Of a DNA stretch of 64,000 bases, positions 7,883 to 30,100 are shown piece after piece (the first letter of the stretch is position 1; every line of letters starts with the position of its first letter). Origin of the DNA: Streptomyces physcomitrii (GTDB taxonomy: Bacteria > Actinomycetota > Actinomycetes > Streptomycetales > Streptomycetaceae); the NCBI RefSeq assembly GCF_012273655.1, contig NZ_JAAWWP010000017.1, positions 62,001 to 126,000 of the forward strand. Direction: 5' to 3'. Under the pieces are notes generated by a model that was not told the DNA's origin, made no database searches, and was given only the letters and a program-made list of their open reading frames with translations. The position numbers were made by a program, and so were the translations under genes.

Positions 7883-10002
7883 GCGAGGTCACTTCCGTTG
7901 GACTCGGCGGGTGCGGCGGCAGCGGCGGCCGACAGGGGGTGGGCGCGCAGGGCGCGGGCCGGGGCGTCGGCCTTGAGCAGCATCTCCTCGTACTCGTCCA
8001 CCGGGTCGGAGTCGAGGACGATGGCGCCGCCCGCGCCGAGTTCCCAGCGGTCCCCGGTGCGGACCATGGTGCGGATGACGATGTTGAGGTCGGCGGCGCC
8101 GTTGCAGGACAGATAGCCGAGCGAGCCGGAGTAGATGCCGCGGGCGCGCCGCTCCAGGGATTCGATGATCTCCAGGGTGCGCAGCTTGGGCGCGCCGGTC
8201 ATCGAGCCGCCGGGGAAGCAGGCCCGTACGCAGTCGACGGCGTCGGCGCCCGGCTTGAGGCGGCCGCGGACGGTCGAGACGAGCTGGTGCACCGTGGCGT
8301 AGCTCTCGGCCGCCATCAGCACCGGCACCTCGACCGAGCCGACCTCGCAGACCCGCCCGAGGTCGTTGCGGAGCAGGTCGACGATCATCAGGTTCTCGGC
8401 GCGGGTCTTGGCGCTGGAGACCAGTTCGCGGCGGGCGGCCTCGTCCTCGGCGGGGGTCGCGCCGCGCGGGGCGGTGCCCTTGATCGGCTTGGTCTCGGCC
8501 GTGCCGCCCGGGCTGATCCTGAGGAAGCGCTCCGGCGAGGAGCAGGCCACGTCGAGGTCACCGAGGTGCAGGAAGGCCGCGTACGGCGCCGGGTTGAGCC
8601 TGCGCAGCCTGCGGTAGGTCTCCCAGCCGCTGTCGTACGCGGGGAAGTCGGCGGAGTTGGTCAGGCAGACCTCGTAGCTCTCGCCCGCGTGCAGGTGGTC
8701 CTGGCTGGCCTGGACCGCGCGGACATAGGCCTCCCGGCCGTGGGCGAGGCGGGGCTCGACCGGGCCGGAGGCGACGGCGGGCGGCTCGTCGAGGGGGCCG
8801 AGCGCGCCGAGCCGGGCGGCGGTCCGCTCCAGCCAGCGGGTGGCGGCCCCGGTGTCGGGGCCCTCGCTGAGGGCGAGGAGGTAGGTGCGCCGGGCGGCGT
8901 GGTCGACGGCGAGGAAGCGGTCCGCGAACAGCCATACGGCGTCGGGGGTCCGGGCGGTGTGGGCGTTCGGGGAGCCGCAGTCGGCCTTGAGTTCGTAGCC
9001 GAAGTAGCCGACGTAGCCGCCGGTGAAGTCGAAGGGCAGCGGCGGGGCTTCGATCTCGCGGCGGGTCAACTCCCGCTTGAGGTAGTCGAATACGGACTCG
9101 CGGTGTACCGAGGGCCGTGCGGCGTCGACCACGACGAGCCCCTCGCCGGTGCGGTAGCGCACGGTCTCGGCGAGCGGCCCCGACGCGTCGCCGAGGAAGG
9201 AGAACCGGGACAGGCCCTCCTCGACGCGGGCGCTGTCCAGCCAGAAGGCGTGCGCGGAGTCCGCGTAGAGCTCCTGGAAGGCGGCCTCGGTGTCGACGGC
9301 GCCCGCGAGTTCGCGTACGTGCAGCCGGTAGCGCTGCGGCTGGACGGGGGCCCCGGGCTCCTCCCGTGCGGACACGCCGGTCCCCGCCGCGCTGCCGCGG
9401 CTCCTCGGGGCGCTGCCCGAACTCCGGCTCAGGTCACGGAAGTTGGCCATCAGCCGCAGGCCGTGCTCGGTCTCGATGGACTCCGGGTGGAACTGCACGC
9501 CCCAGCGCGGCAGCCGCCGGTGCCGCAGCGCCTGGACGACGCCGTCCTCGGAGCGGGCGATGGCCTCCAGCTCGTGCGGCAGCGGCTCGGCCACGCACAG
9601 CGAGTGGTAGCGCACCGCCCCGAACTCGACGGGGATGCCGCCGAAGAGCGGGTCGCCGTTGTGCACCACCCGGGTGACGTGCCCGTGCCGGGCGCGCGGG
9701 GCGGGGATGACCTCGCCGCCCTCGGAGACGGCGAGGCCCTGGTGGCCGAGGCAGACCCCGAGCACCGGCAGCTCGGTCTTGCGCAGCACGTCCAGGGAGA
9801 TGCCGAAGTCGCGGGGGCGCGCCGGGTGGCCGGGCCCGGGCGAGATCACCACGTTGTCGTAGCGGTCGAGGTCGGGCAGCTCCCCGGCGTCGTTGGTGAG
9901 GACGTCGGGCTCCTCGCCGTTGACCTGTCCCAGGAGGTGGAAGAGGTTGTAGGTGTAGGAGTCGTAGTTGTCGATCAGCAGAGTCCGCACGGTCGCACTC
10001 AC
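7879..10002 (-). CDS. pabAB: Fused aminodeoxychorismate synthase (PabA-PabB), PABA starter-unit supply
   Basis: 707 aa. Residues 1 to about 200 form a glutamine amidotransferase: LLIDNYDSYTYNL at the start, GVCLGHQG with the catalytic Cys, and FHPES with the catalytic His. After a linker of about 40 residues comes the chorismate-binding PabB domain with SSPERFL, KPIKGTAPRG, MIVDLLRNDLGRVC and the FPGGSMTGAPK signature. It makes 4-amino-4-deoxychorismate from chorismate and glutamine. The lyase PabC lies 24 kb away at 34.3 kb. The fused form in a PKS operon matches PABA-primed polyketides such as candicidin. The GTG at 10002 overlaps the upstream stop by GTGA and I prefer it; an in-frame GTG at 9990 directly precedes the conserved sequence and is possible. 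Confidence 0.95.
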   Translation of the reverse strand: MSATVRTLLIDNYDSYTYNLFHLLGQVNGEEPDVLTNDAGELPDLDRYDNVVISPGPGHPARPRDFGISLDVLRKTELPVLGVCLGHQGLAVSEGGEVIPAPRARHGHVTRVVHNGDPLFGGIPVEFGAVRYHSLCVAEPLPHELEAIARSEDGVVQALRHRRLPRWGVQFHPESIETEHGLRLMANFRDLSRSSGSAPRSRGSAAGTGVSAREEPGAPVQPQRYRLHVRELAGAVDTEAAFQELYADSAHAFWLDSARVEEGLSRFSFLGDASGPLAETVRYRTGEGLVVVDAARPSVHRESVFDYLKRELTRREIEAPPLPFDFTGGYVGYFGYELKADCGSPNAHTARTPDAVWLFADRFLAVDHAARRTYLLALSEGPDTGAATRWLERTAARLGALGPLDEPPAVASGPVEPRLAHGREAYVRAVQASQDHLHAGESYEVCLTNSADFPAYDSGWETYRRLRRLNPAPYAAFLHLGDLDVACSSPERFLRISPGGTAETKPIKGTAPRGATPAEDEAARRELVSSAKTRAENLMIVDLLRNDLGRVCEVGSVEVPVLMAAESYATVHQLVSTVRGRLKPGADAVDCVRACFPGGSMTGAPKLRTLEIIESLERRARGIYSGSLGYLSCNGAADLNIVIRTMVRTGDRWELGAGGAIVLDSDPVDEYEEMLLKADAPARALRAHPLSAAAAAAPAESNGSDLA

Positions 10003-11573
10003 TTCTCGCTGGGGGCCGGGGACCGGGGCGTGAGCCGGTCGAGGTGGGCGAGACTCTCCTCGGGCCGGTCGGCCGGGGCGAGGTGGGCCAGGTGGCCGTC
10101 GGGGCGTACCAGGGCGAGCAGCGGCCGGGGCCCGAAGCGGCCGCGCAGCAGGCGGTGCCCGGCGGCGCCGAGGGCGGCCAGGTCGTGCACGCCCGCCCGG
10201 CCGGCGAGGGCGGTGCGGGCCCGCGCCACGAGGGCGTCCCACTGCGGGGGCCTGCTGTCGCCGGGCCACACCACGGCCAGGTGCGCGCCCTGCTCCAGGA
10301 GCGGGGCGGCCGGGTCGGGGCGGGAGGCGTGGAAGAGCGGCAGCCGGTCGCCGGGCACCGCGCGCCGCCTCAGCGGGGAGCGCCACAGCGGTCCGTTCAG
10401 GGGGGCGTAGCTCAGCCCGGTCTGGCTCATCAGGGGTGCGGCGACCCTGGCGAGGAAGCCGGAGGCCTCGGCGGCCCGGATGCCCGCGTCGCGCCCGGCG
10501 GCGTCCTCGGGGGTGGGCGGCGCGGAGAGCTCCATCTCGGTGCGGATCAGCGCCCGGATGTGCTCGACCGCCTGCCGCCGCTCGCTGTCGTAGCTGTCGA
10601 GGAGGTCCGCGCCGAAGTCGCCGCGGAGCACCCCGGCGAGCTTCCAGCCCAGGTTGAGGGCGTCCCCCAGGCCGAGGTTGAGGCCTTGGCCGCCGAGCGG
10701 CACCACCGAGTGCGCGGCGTCCCCGGCGAGCAGGACCCGCCCGGCGCGGAAGCTCTCGGCGACCCCGGGCCGGGGGTAGTAGGTGCGCTTCCACAGCGGC
10801 TCGCCGAGCCGGTAGGGGATGCTGGTGCGCGCGTCGACCATGGCCTGCCAGTCCGCGAGCGGCTTCTCGGACCAGTCGTCCTCGCCGGGCATGACGATGG
10901 TGGCGAGGCGGCAGATGCCGTCCGGCAGATGGACCAGCGGCAGCAGTCCGGTGCTGCCGTAGTGGTATTCGACGCCGGAGACGGCCGGGCCGGTCAGCGG
11001 GAAGTCGCCGAGGGCGATGCCGAGCGGGAAGGGCAGCCCCGGGTAGTCGATGCCGAGCAGCCGCCGGGTGGCGCTGCCCGCGCCGTCGGCGCCGATCAGC
11101 CACTCGGGGCTGGTCTCCTCGGTGCGGCCGTCGGCGTGCCGCAGCGTGGCGCGCGGCAGCGGACCGGAGTTGTCGAGCGCCTCCAGGGTGACCCCGCACT
11201 CGACGGTGCCGCCGAGTTCCGCCAGGCGCGCCCAGAGCAGATCCTCCAACTCCCGCTGGACGAGGCCGAGTCCGAAGGGGTGCGGGGAGTCGAGGCCGCC
11301 AAGCGGGACGGTGCCGAGGCGCTCGCCGCCCGCGAAGAAGCTGACGTCGTGCGCGGGGCGGCCGCGGGCGGTGAGCGCCTTGGTGAGGCCGGTCTTCTCC
11401 AGGAGTTCCAGGAGCCGGGGCCAGATCATCACGGCCCGGGAGTGCGGGTCGCTCTCCGCGAGGGAGGGCTTGGAGTCGACGAGGCGTACCGGCACCCCCT
11501 GCTGGAGCAGATCGCAGGCGAGCAGGGAGCCGACGGCGCCGCCGCCGACGATGAGTATCCGGGGGTCGTTCAC
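9999..11573 (-). CDS. Group A flavin monooxygenase (PgaE/RebC-like aromatic hydroxylase)
   Basis: 524 aa from a GTG overlapping the glycosyltransferase stop (GTGA). The N-terminus has the dinucleotide fold LIVGGGAVGSLLA. Residues near 160-175 read LIGADGAGSATRRLLG (DG motif), and GRVLLAGDAAHSVVPLGGQGLNLGLGDA gives the second FAD motif. The extra C-terminal 130 residues match the thioredoxin-like domain typical of PgaE, RdmE and related polyketide hydroxylases. It probably hydroxylates the polyketide or its aryl group with NAD(P)H and O2. Substrate and position cannot be read from sequence. It is distinct from the PobA-like enzyme, so at least two flavin-dependent oxidations plus the P450 are available to this pathway. 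Confidence 0.85.
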   Translation of the reverse strand: MNDPRILIVGGGAVGSLLACDLLQQGVPVRLVDSKPSLAESDPHSRAVMIWPRLLELLEKTGLTKALTARGRPAHDVSFFAGGERLGTVPLGGLDSPHPFGLGLVQRELEDLLWARLAELGGTVECGVTLEALDNSGPLPRATLRHADGRTEETSPEWLIGADGAGSATRRLLGIDYPGLPFPLGIALGDFPLTGPAVSGVEYHYGSTGLLPLVHLPDGICRLATIVMPGEDDWSEKPLADWQAMVDARTSIPYRLGEPLWKRTYYPRPGVAESFRAGRVLLAGDAAHSVVPLGGQGLNLGLGDALNLGWKLAGVLRGDFGADLLDSYDSERRQAVEHIRALIRTEMELSAPPTPEDAAGRDAGIRAAEASGFLARVAAPLMSQTGLSYAPLNGPLWRSPLRRRAVPGDRLPLFHASRPDPAAPLLEQGAHLAVVWPGDSRPPQWDALVARARTALAGRAGVHDLAALGAAGHRLLRGRFGPRPLLALVRPDGHLAHLAPADRPEESLAHLDRLTPRSPAPSEK

Positions 11574-12787
11574 TTCCCGGCCGTCCTTTCCGCCGCGGTC
11601 CGCAGCACGTCTTCGACGGCCTCGGCGGCGGCCCTTGCGCCGCCCGCCGCCCGGATCCGCTGCCGCATCCGCGCCGCGTGCTCCGCGATCCGCGGCTCAC
11701 CGGCCGCCCGGCGTACGGCGTCGAGCAGGGCTCCCGGGGCGGAGTCCGCGGGGTCGAGGCGGATGCCGAGGTGGAGGTCGGCGACGCGGTCGGCGATGAT
11801 CTCCTGCTCGACCATCTGCGGGACGAGGACCATCGGGGTGGCGAAGGAGAGCGCTTCCATGGTGCTGCCCATGCCGCCGTGGGTGACGAAGACGGCGGCC
11901 TGTTCCAGCACCGACAGCTGCGGCACGGACGGGTGCACCTCGACGTTGCCGGGCAGCGCCCCGAGGACGGCCGGGTCGGTGCCCTCCCCCACGGACATCA
12001 GGAGGTGGAACTCGCTGCCGTCGAAGGCCTCGACGCAGCGGCGGTAGAAGTCGGTGGCCCGGTTGAAGACGGTGCCCAGGGAGACGTAGACGACCGGCCT
12101 GCCGTCCGCGGGGGGCTGCCAGCTCCCCTCGTCATCGCGGCCGCCGAGGCTCGGCCCGACGAAGCGGTAGTGCGGGCCGAAGCTCTCCTCGCGGGGCTGG
12201 AACTCCCGCGGCAGGAAAGCCAGGTTGAGTTCCTCCTCGAAGTCCATGAACTCCTCGGTGCCGAGTCCGCCGAGCCCCGCCTCGGCCAGGAAGGCGCCGA
12301 GCCGCCGGTCGAACTCCGCGGTGTGGGCCTCGTGTTCGGCGGAGCGGCCGGTGCGCTCCAGCATGGCGTCCATCAGGGCGTAGCCCCGGCTGGAGGCGAT
12401 GCTGGGGAAGAACTGCACGGCGCGGCAGCCCCAGCGCCGGGCGAGGGCGCGCCCGGCGAAGGGCACGGTGTTGTCGTACACGATCAGATCCGGGCGTCCC
12501 TGGGCGAACTGCCGCTCCGCCAGGGCGATCCGCTCCGCGCTGCCGTGCAGGAAGAACAGCGGCAGCGCGCTCGGGTCCCCGGCGGCGAAGGCGCCCGGCG
12601 ACTGGCCCGGCGAGGTCGCGACGTCATAGCGGCAGACGGTGGCGCCGAGCCGGGTGAGCCGCTCCTCGAAGGCCCCGGTGGTGAAGTACGTGACCTTGTG
12701 GCCGCGCGCGGCGAGCTCCGCGACGATGCCGAAGGTCGGCGAGACATGGCCGTGCGCGGCCACGCTGAAAAATGCGATATGTGCCAT
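11570..12787 (-). CDS. MGT-family glycosyltransferase, OleD/OleI-like
   Basis: 405 aa, starting 30 bp after the large PKS. The N-terminus FFSVAAHGHVSP contains the catalytic-base His of the GT1 family, and residues near 290-310 read VFVTHGGMGSTMEAL, the sugar-nucleotide binding region. The whole length aligns by eye with OleD, including VSLGTVFN and WQPPADGRPVVYV. OleD and OleI use UDP-glucose and inactivate macrolides by glucosylation. Here it could act the same way for self-resistance, given the beta-glucosidase two genes downstream, or it could add a permanent sugar. No deoxysugar genes occur in the window, so a common sugar donor such as UDP-glucose is favoured. This last point is inference. 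Confidence 0.9.
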   Translation of the reverse strand: MAHIAFFSVAAHGHVSPTFGIVAELAARGHKVTYFTTGAFEERLTRLGATVCRYDVATSPGQSPGAFAAGDPSALPLFFLHGSAERIALAERQFAQGRPDLIVYDNTVPFAGRALARRWGCRAVQFFPSIASSRGYALMDAMLERTGRSAEHEAHTAEFDRRLGAFLAEAGLGGLGTEEFMDFEEELNLAFLPREFQPREESFGPHYRFVGPSLGGRDDEGSWQPPADGRPVVYVSLGTVFNRATDFYRRCVEAFDGSEFHLLMSVGEGTDPAVLGALPGNVEVHPSVPQLSVLEQAAVFVTHGGMGSTMEALSFATPMVLVPQMVEQEIIADRVADLHLGIRLDPADSAPGALLDAVRRAAGEPRIAEHAARMRQRIRAAGGARAAAEAVEDVLRTAAERTAGK

Positions 12788-12817
12788 CAGTTTCCCCAGG
12801 TCTCCCGGCCGTGCCGG

Positions 12818-25291
<12,474 letters not shown>

Positions 25292-25818
25292 TCAAGTAGC
25301 CCCTGTTATATGGCTGTTGACGGCGTGTCAGTGCAGCACAAGAGCGTGCCTTTTGAGCAGTTCTCCCGTGTCGCGGTCCGAGAGCCGGTGAGCCGTTTCG
25401 GGCCGACACTAAGGGAAGGGGAGGCACAGATCAATGAGTGTTGCGCTCGTCACATAGATGGGACGTTTGCCCCGCCCCCACCTGGGAGCTGACGGGACGT
25501 CAAACCGGACGGGCGGCACGGTCGCCGGCCGACCGGAAGCCGGACGGGGAACACATGGAGGGTACACAGGGTTCCCCGCCGTCACTCTCCGCAGCCTCCC
25601 GGGTGCGGCGCTGACAGCCGGACGGGCCCGCTGTACGCTCACGCGGAGAAGGACGGGGCCGGCACCGGACCCGACCGGTCCGCACTGGGCAGTCCCCGGA
25701 GAACTCCCGTGGGACCGGCCAATTCCCGCAATCCGCGCGGTACCCGGGTTCCCCCGGGTTCTCCCGCGCTCACCGGGTTCCCTGTCGCCTCTTCGCCGTA
25801 CCCAGCAAGGAGTTCCTG
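25292..25818. promoter_or_regulatory. Divergent promoter region between the large PKS and the P450
   Basis: 527 bp with no convincing gene, separating two divergent transcripts. On the minus strand a possible promoter is CTGACA (complement of 25326-25331) and TATAAC (complement of 25305-25310) with a short 15-bp spacer, just upstream of the PKS GTG. On the plus strand AAGGAG at 25807-25812 is the P450 ribosome binding site. I found no clear operator palindrome, and there is no regulator gene of this cluster within the window. Confidence 0.4.
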
Positions 25819-27045
25819 GTGAGCCTGCCCCTCATGGACGAGGAGTTCTTGACCAATCCCTACCCTGCTTACGACAGACTGCAGGCCGGGGGACCCGTGC
25901 ACCGCATGCTGCTGCCCAGTGGCCTGAAAGTGTGGGCGGTGGTCAGTTATGAGGAGTCCCGCAAGGCGCTCGCTCATCCCTCGCTGTCCAAGGACATCGA
26001 TGCCTCCGTCCAACTCGGCTATTTCGACCGGGAGATGTCCGAGGGCGGTACGCCCCGCCTGGAGCACAGCTCGGTCGGGCAGCACATGCTGAACATGGAC
26101 CCGCCGGACCACACCCGGCTGCGCAAGCTCGTCAACCGGGCCCTGACCGCACGCAGCGTGAAGCGCCTGGAGCCGGTGATCGAGGAGATCAGCACGGCCC
26201 TCCTGGACGCCGTGGAGCTGCGGGCCGCCGAGTCCGCCGACGGCAGCGTCGACCTGGTCGAGGAGTACACGGCGAAGTTCCCGGTCCAGGTGCTCGGGCG
26301 GCTGCTCGGTATCACCGAGGAGCACTTCCCGGTACTGGTCTCGCTGACCGCCGCGATCATGTCCAACGACAACGAGAACGCCGGGGCCAATATGGCCAGG
26401 TTCGGGCAGCACCTCGGCGAGATGATCCGGCTCAAGCGCGCCGATCCCGGCGAGGACCTGGTCAGCGCGCTCATCCAGGCCCGGGACGAGGACGCGAAGC
26501 TCAGCGACATCGAGCTGATCTCCACGGTCTTCCTGCTGGTCGTCGCGGGCTACGAGACCACGGTCAACATGATCGGCCACGGCCTGCGCGCGCTGCTCAA
26601 CCACCCCGGGCAGCTCGCCGAACTGCGCGCCGACCCGAGCCTGATCCCGGGGGCCAACGAGGAGTTCCTGCGCTACGAGGGCCCGGGCAACCGCGCCACC
26701 CTGCGCTTCGCGACCGAGCCCTTCGAACTCGGCGGGGTGACCATCGGCACCGGCGAGTACGTCTCGGTGCTGCTCGGCTCCGCCAACCGCGACGGGGCCC
26801 AGTTCGCCTGCCCGCACCAGCTCGACGTCAAGCGCTCCACCACCGGGCACCTCGGCTTCGGCCACGGCATCCACTACTGCGTGGGCGCCCCGCTCGCCCG
26901 GCTGGAGATGGAGATCGCGCTGCGGCATCTGCTCACCCGCTTCCCGGACCTCGAACTCGCCGTCCCCGACGCCGAGTTGCGCTGGCGCAAGAGCTTCATG
27001 ATGCAGGGCCTGGAGCGGCTGCCGGTGCGGCTGCACAAGGGCTGA
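25819..27045 (+). CDS. Cytochrome P450, actinobacterial CYP107-like
   Basis: 408 aa from GTG, with AAGGAG six bases upstream. The I-helix oxygen-activation motif is AGYETT, the K-helix ExxR is EEFLR, and the heme-binding loop is FGHGIHYCVG with the axial Cys. Length and motifs fit the soluble class I P450s that tailor macrolides, which need a ferredoxin and reductase encoded elsewhere. It lies between the two PKS blocks, divergent from one and convergent with the other, so it very probably oxidises the polyketide. The site of oxidation cannot be told. It is the only gene of locus 1 left of 34 kb on the plus strand. Confidence 0.93.
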   Translation: MSLPLMDEEFLTNPYPAYDRLQAGGPVHRMLLPSGLKVWAVVSYEESRKALAHPSLSKDIDASVQLGYFDREMSEGGTPRLEHSSVGQHMLNMDPPDHTRLRKLVNRALTARSVKRLEPVIEEISTALLDAVELRAAESADGSVDLVEEYTAKFPVQVLGRLLGITEEHFPVLVSLTAAIMSNDNENAGANMARFGQHLGEMIRLKRADPGEDLVSALIQARDEDAKLSDIELISTVFLLVVAGYETTVNMIGHGLRALLNHPGQLAELRADPSLIPGANEEFLRYEGPGNRATLRFATEPFELGGVTIGTGEYVSVLLGSANRDGAQFACPHQLDVKRSTTGHLGFGHGIHYCVGAPLARLEMEIALRHLLTRFPDLELAVPDAELRWRKSFMMQGLERLPVRLHKG

Positions 27046-27066
27046 GCAAGGACTGAGCAGGGCGGG

Positions 27067-27112
27067 AAAGGGTCCGCGGGAGGCGCCGGTCACGGCTCCC
27101 CGCGGACCCTTT
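27067..27112. terminator. Bidirectional terminator between P450 and PKS
   Basis: A perfect 14-bp inverted repeat (27067-27080 and 27099-27112) with an 18-base loop, followed on the plus strand by a T-run and preceded by an A-run. It sits between two convergent genes. Confidence 0.8.
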
Positions 27113-27130
27113 TCCGCTCACACGGACTGC

Positions 27131-30100
27131 TCAGGACTTCCCGAACTCCTTCTGGATGAAGTCGAAGATCTCGTCCGCGGAGGCCGAGCCGAGCTTCTCG
27201 GCCGTCGCCTCCTCACCGCCTCCGGCACCCTCGTCCGCCGCGGCGCCCCCGCCCCCGAAGGCGCCGCCCGGGACGGCGACCAGTTCCGCGAGGGCGGTCA
27301 GCCGGGCGTGCAGCCGGGCCCGTACCTCCTCGGATCCCTGGTCGGCGAGCGGCCTCAAGGCCCTTTCCAGTACGTCGAGTTCGCCGGTCAGCGGCAGTGG
27401 GGCCGGGGCGGGCTCCGCGGTCAGCCGGGTCTCCAGATAGGCGACCAGCGCCACCGGGGTCGGGTGGTCGAAGACCAGAGTGGTCGGCAGCGTGAGACCG
27501 GTGGCGGCGCCGAGCTGATTGCGCAGCTGCACCACGGTCAGCGAGTCCATGCCCAGGTCGAAGAAGCCCTTGTGCTCCTCCACCGCGAGCGCCCCGGCGA
27601 GACCGAGCACCCGCGCGGCGTGCCCCCGGACCAGGTCCAGGAGGATCCGGCGCCGCTCCCCCTCCGCGACCCCGGCGAGCTGCTGGGCCGGCGGAACGGC
27701 GGCCGGTGCCGGGGCCTCCTCGCGGGCGGGCGCCGGGGGCAGCAGGCCCCGGAAGAGCGGCGGCACCCCGGCGGGCAGGCGGCGCAGTTCGCCGGTGTCC
27801 ACCCGGAACGCGGCGAGCAGGGCCTCCTCGTGGCCGAGCGCGGCGTCGAAGAGGGCGAGCCCCTCCTCGGTGGACAGGGCGCGCACTCCGTCCCGTTCGA
27901 TACGGGCGAGCCCCGCGCCGTCGAGGTGCCCGGTCATCCCGCTGGCCTCGGCCCAGAGCCCCCAGGCGAGCGAGACGGCGGGCAGCCCCTCGGCCCTGCG
28001 CTCGGCGGCGAGGGCGTCCAGCGCGGCGTTGGCGGCGGCGTAGTTGCCCTGGCCCGGTGCGCCGAAGAGCGCGGCCGCGGAGGAGAAGAGGACGAAGGCC
28101 GCCAGGTCCAACTCGCGGGTGAGGGTGTGCAGATGGCGGGCGGAGTCGGCCTTGGCGCGCAGTACCGCGTCGAGGTGGCGCGGGGTCAGCGACTGGATCA
28201 CGCCGTCGTCCAGGACCCCGGCGGCGTGCACCACCGCGGTCAGCGGGTGCGCGGCGGGTATCCGGGCCAGCAGCGCGGCGAGGGCCTCGCGGTCGGCGGT
28301 GTCGCAGGCGGCGAGGGTGATCTCGGCGCCCAGAGCGGTCAGTTCGGCCTCCAGCTCGGGGGCCTTGCCGGTACGGCTGACCAGCAGCAGCCTGCGCACC
28401 CCGTGCCCGGTGACCAGGTGCCGGGCGACCGCGCTCCCGAGGGTGCCGGTGCCGCCGGTGACGAGGACGGTGCCCTCGGGGTCGAGCGCCGGGGGCTCGG
28501 CCGAGGCCGCCCGCGCGAGCCGGGGTACGTACACCTGGCCCTCGCGGACGGCGAGTTCGGGCTCCCCGGTGGCGAGTGCCGCCGCCAGCGCGGGGCCCTC
28601 GGCGGACTCCTGCGAACCGGGGTCCGCCGCGCCGGGCCCGGCCTCCGCGAGGTCCACCAGGACGAACCGTCCCGGGTTCTCGGAGGCGGCCGAGCGCAGC
28701 AGTCCCCGGGCGGCGGCCGGTGCGAGCCGCGCCGCAGCCCGCTCCGCCGGCGCGGCCGGGTCACCGGGCAGGGCCGCGGCCCCCCGGGTGACGTAGAGGA
28801 GCCGGGTGCCCGACAGGCGCTCCTCGGCCAGGAAGCGCTGGGCCAGGGCGAGCACCCGGGCCAGCTCCGGCCGCGGCTCGGCGCCGGGCTCCGCCGCCAC
28901 CAGGACGGCGTCCGGTACGGGGCCCTCGCCGAGCCCGGCGGCCAACTCCTCGTAGCCGCCGAAGCGCTGGCTGCCCTCGGGGGCGGGAACCCCGGCGCCG
29001 AGGGCCGCCCAGCGGACCGGCGCGTCCCCGGCTGCCGTGGTCTTCTCCCAGATCAGACGGAACAGGGAGTCGGTGCGGGCGGCGGCGAGGGCGCCCTTGG
29101 GCAGCGGGCGCAGCAGGAGGGATTCCACCGAGGCCACCGGCAGCCCGGACTGGTCCGCGACCTCCAGCGAGACGGCCTCCTCGCCCGCGGGCGCGAGACG
29201 CACCCGCAGGGCGGTGGCGCCCGGGCCGTGCAGCCGTACCCCGTGCCAGGCGAAGGGCAGGCGGCCCGCCCCGATGCCCCCCTCGCCGCCGAGCGCGCCC
29301 AGCGGGATGGCGTGCAGGGCGGCGTCGAGGAGGGCGGGGTGCAGTCCGAACCGGGCGGCCTCGGCGGCGGGTTCACCGGGCAGCGCGATCTCGGCGAGGA
29401 TCTCCTCGCCGTGCCGCCAGGCGGCGCGCAGACCGCGGAAGGCGGGGCCGTAGGCGAAGCCCGCCGCGGCGAAGTCCTCGTAGTGGCCGTCGAGTTCGAG
29501 CGGCTGTGCACCGGGCGGCGGCCAACTGGCCCCCGGCAGCGGGGTGGTGGCGGTGCCGATGGTGAGGACGCCGGTGGCGTGCCGGGTCCAGGGCGCGGGC
29601 TCCTCGCCGGGCAGCTCGGTACGGGCGTGGACCTGGAGGGCGCGGCTGCCGGACTCCTCGGGGGCGCCGACGGTGAGCTGGAGCTGTACGGCGCCCTGGG
29701 CGGGCAGCGTCAGCGGGGCCTCCAGGAGGAGTTCGCCCACCTGCGGGCAGCCGAGCAACCGGCCCGCGTGCAGGGCGAGTTCGAGGAAGGCGGTGCCGGG
29801 CAGCAGGACGTTCTCGCCGAGCGCGTGCTCGGCGAGCCAGGGGTGGGTGCCGCGGGCGAGGCGGCCGGTGAAGAGATGGCCGTCCGCGCCCGGCAGCTCC
29901 ACCGCCGCGCCGAGCAGCGGGTGCCCGGCGGCGCCGAGGCCGAGCGAGGCCGCGTCGCCGCCCGCCCGGCGCGGACGCGGCCAGAAGTGCTCCCGCTGGA
30001 AGGGGTAGGTGGGCAGCGCGGTGGTGGGCTCGGTGCCGGGCGGCAGTACGGCGGCCCAGCGCGGGGCGAGGCCGTGTGTGCAGGCCCCTGCCCAGGAGGT

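Noticed and set aside
5534..7892. Upstream extension of the PobA-like frame through the glucosidase
   Set aside because: The frame is open but gives Arg/Pro/Gly-rich sequence. The true protein begins at GTG 5537 with the FAD motif.
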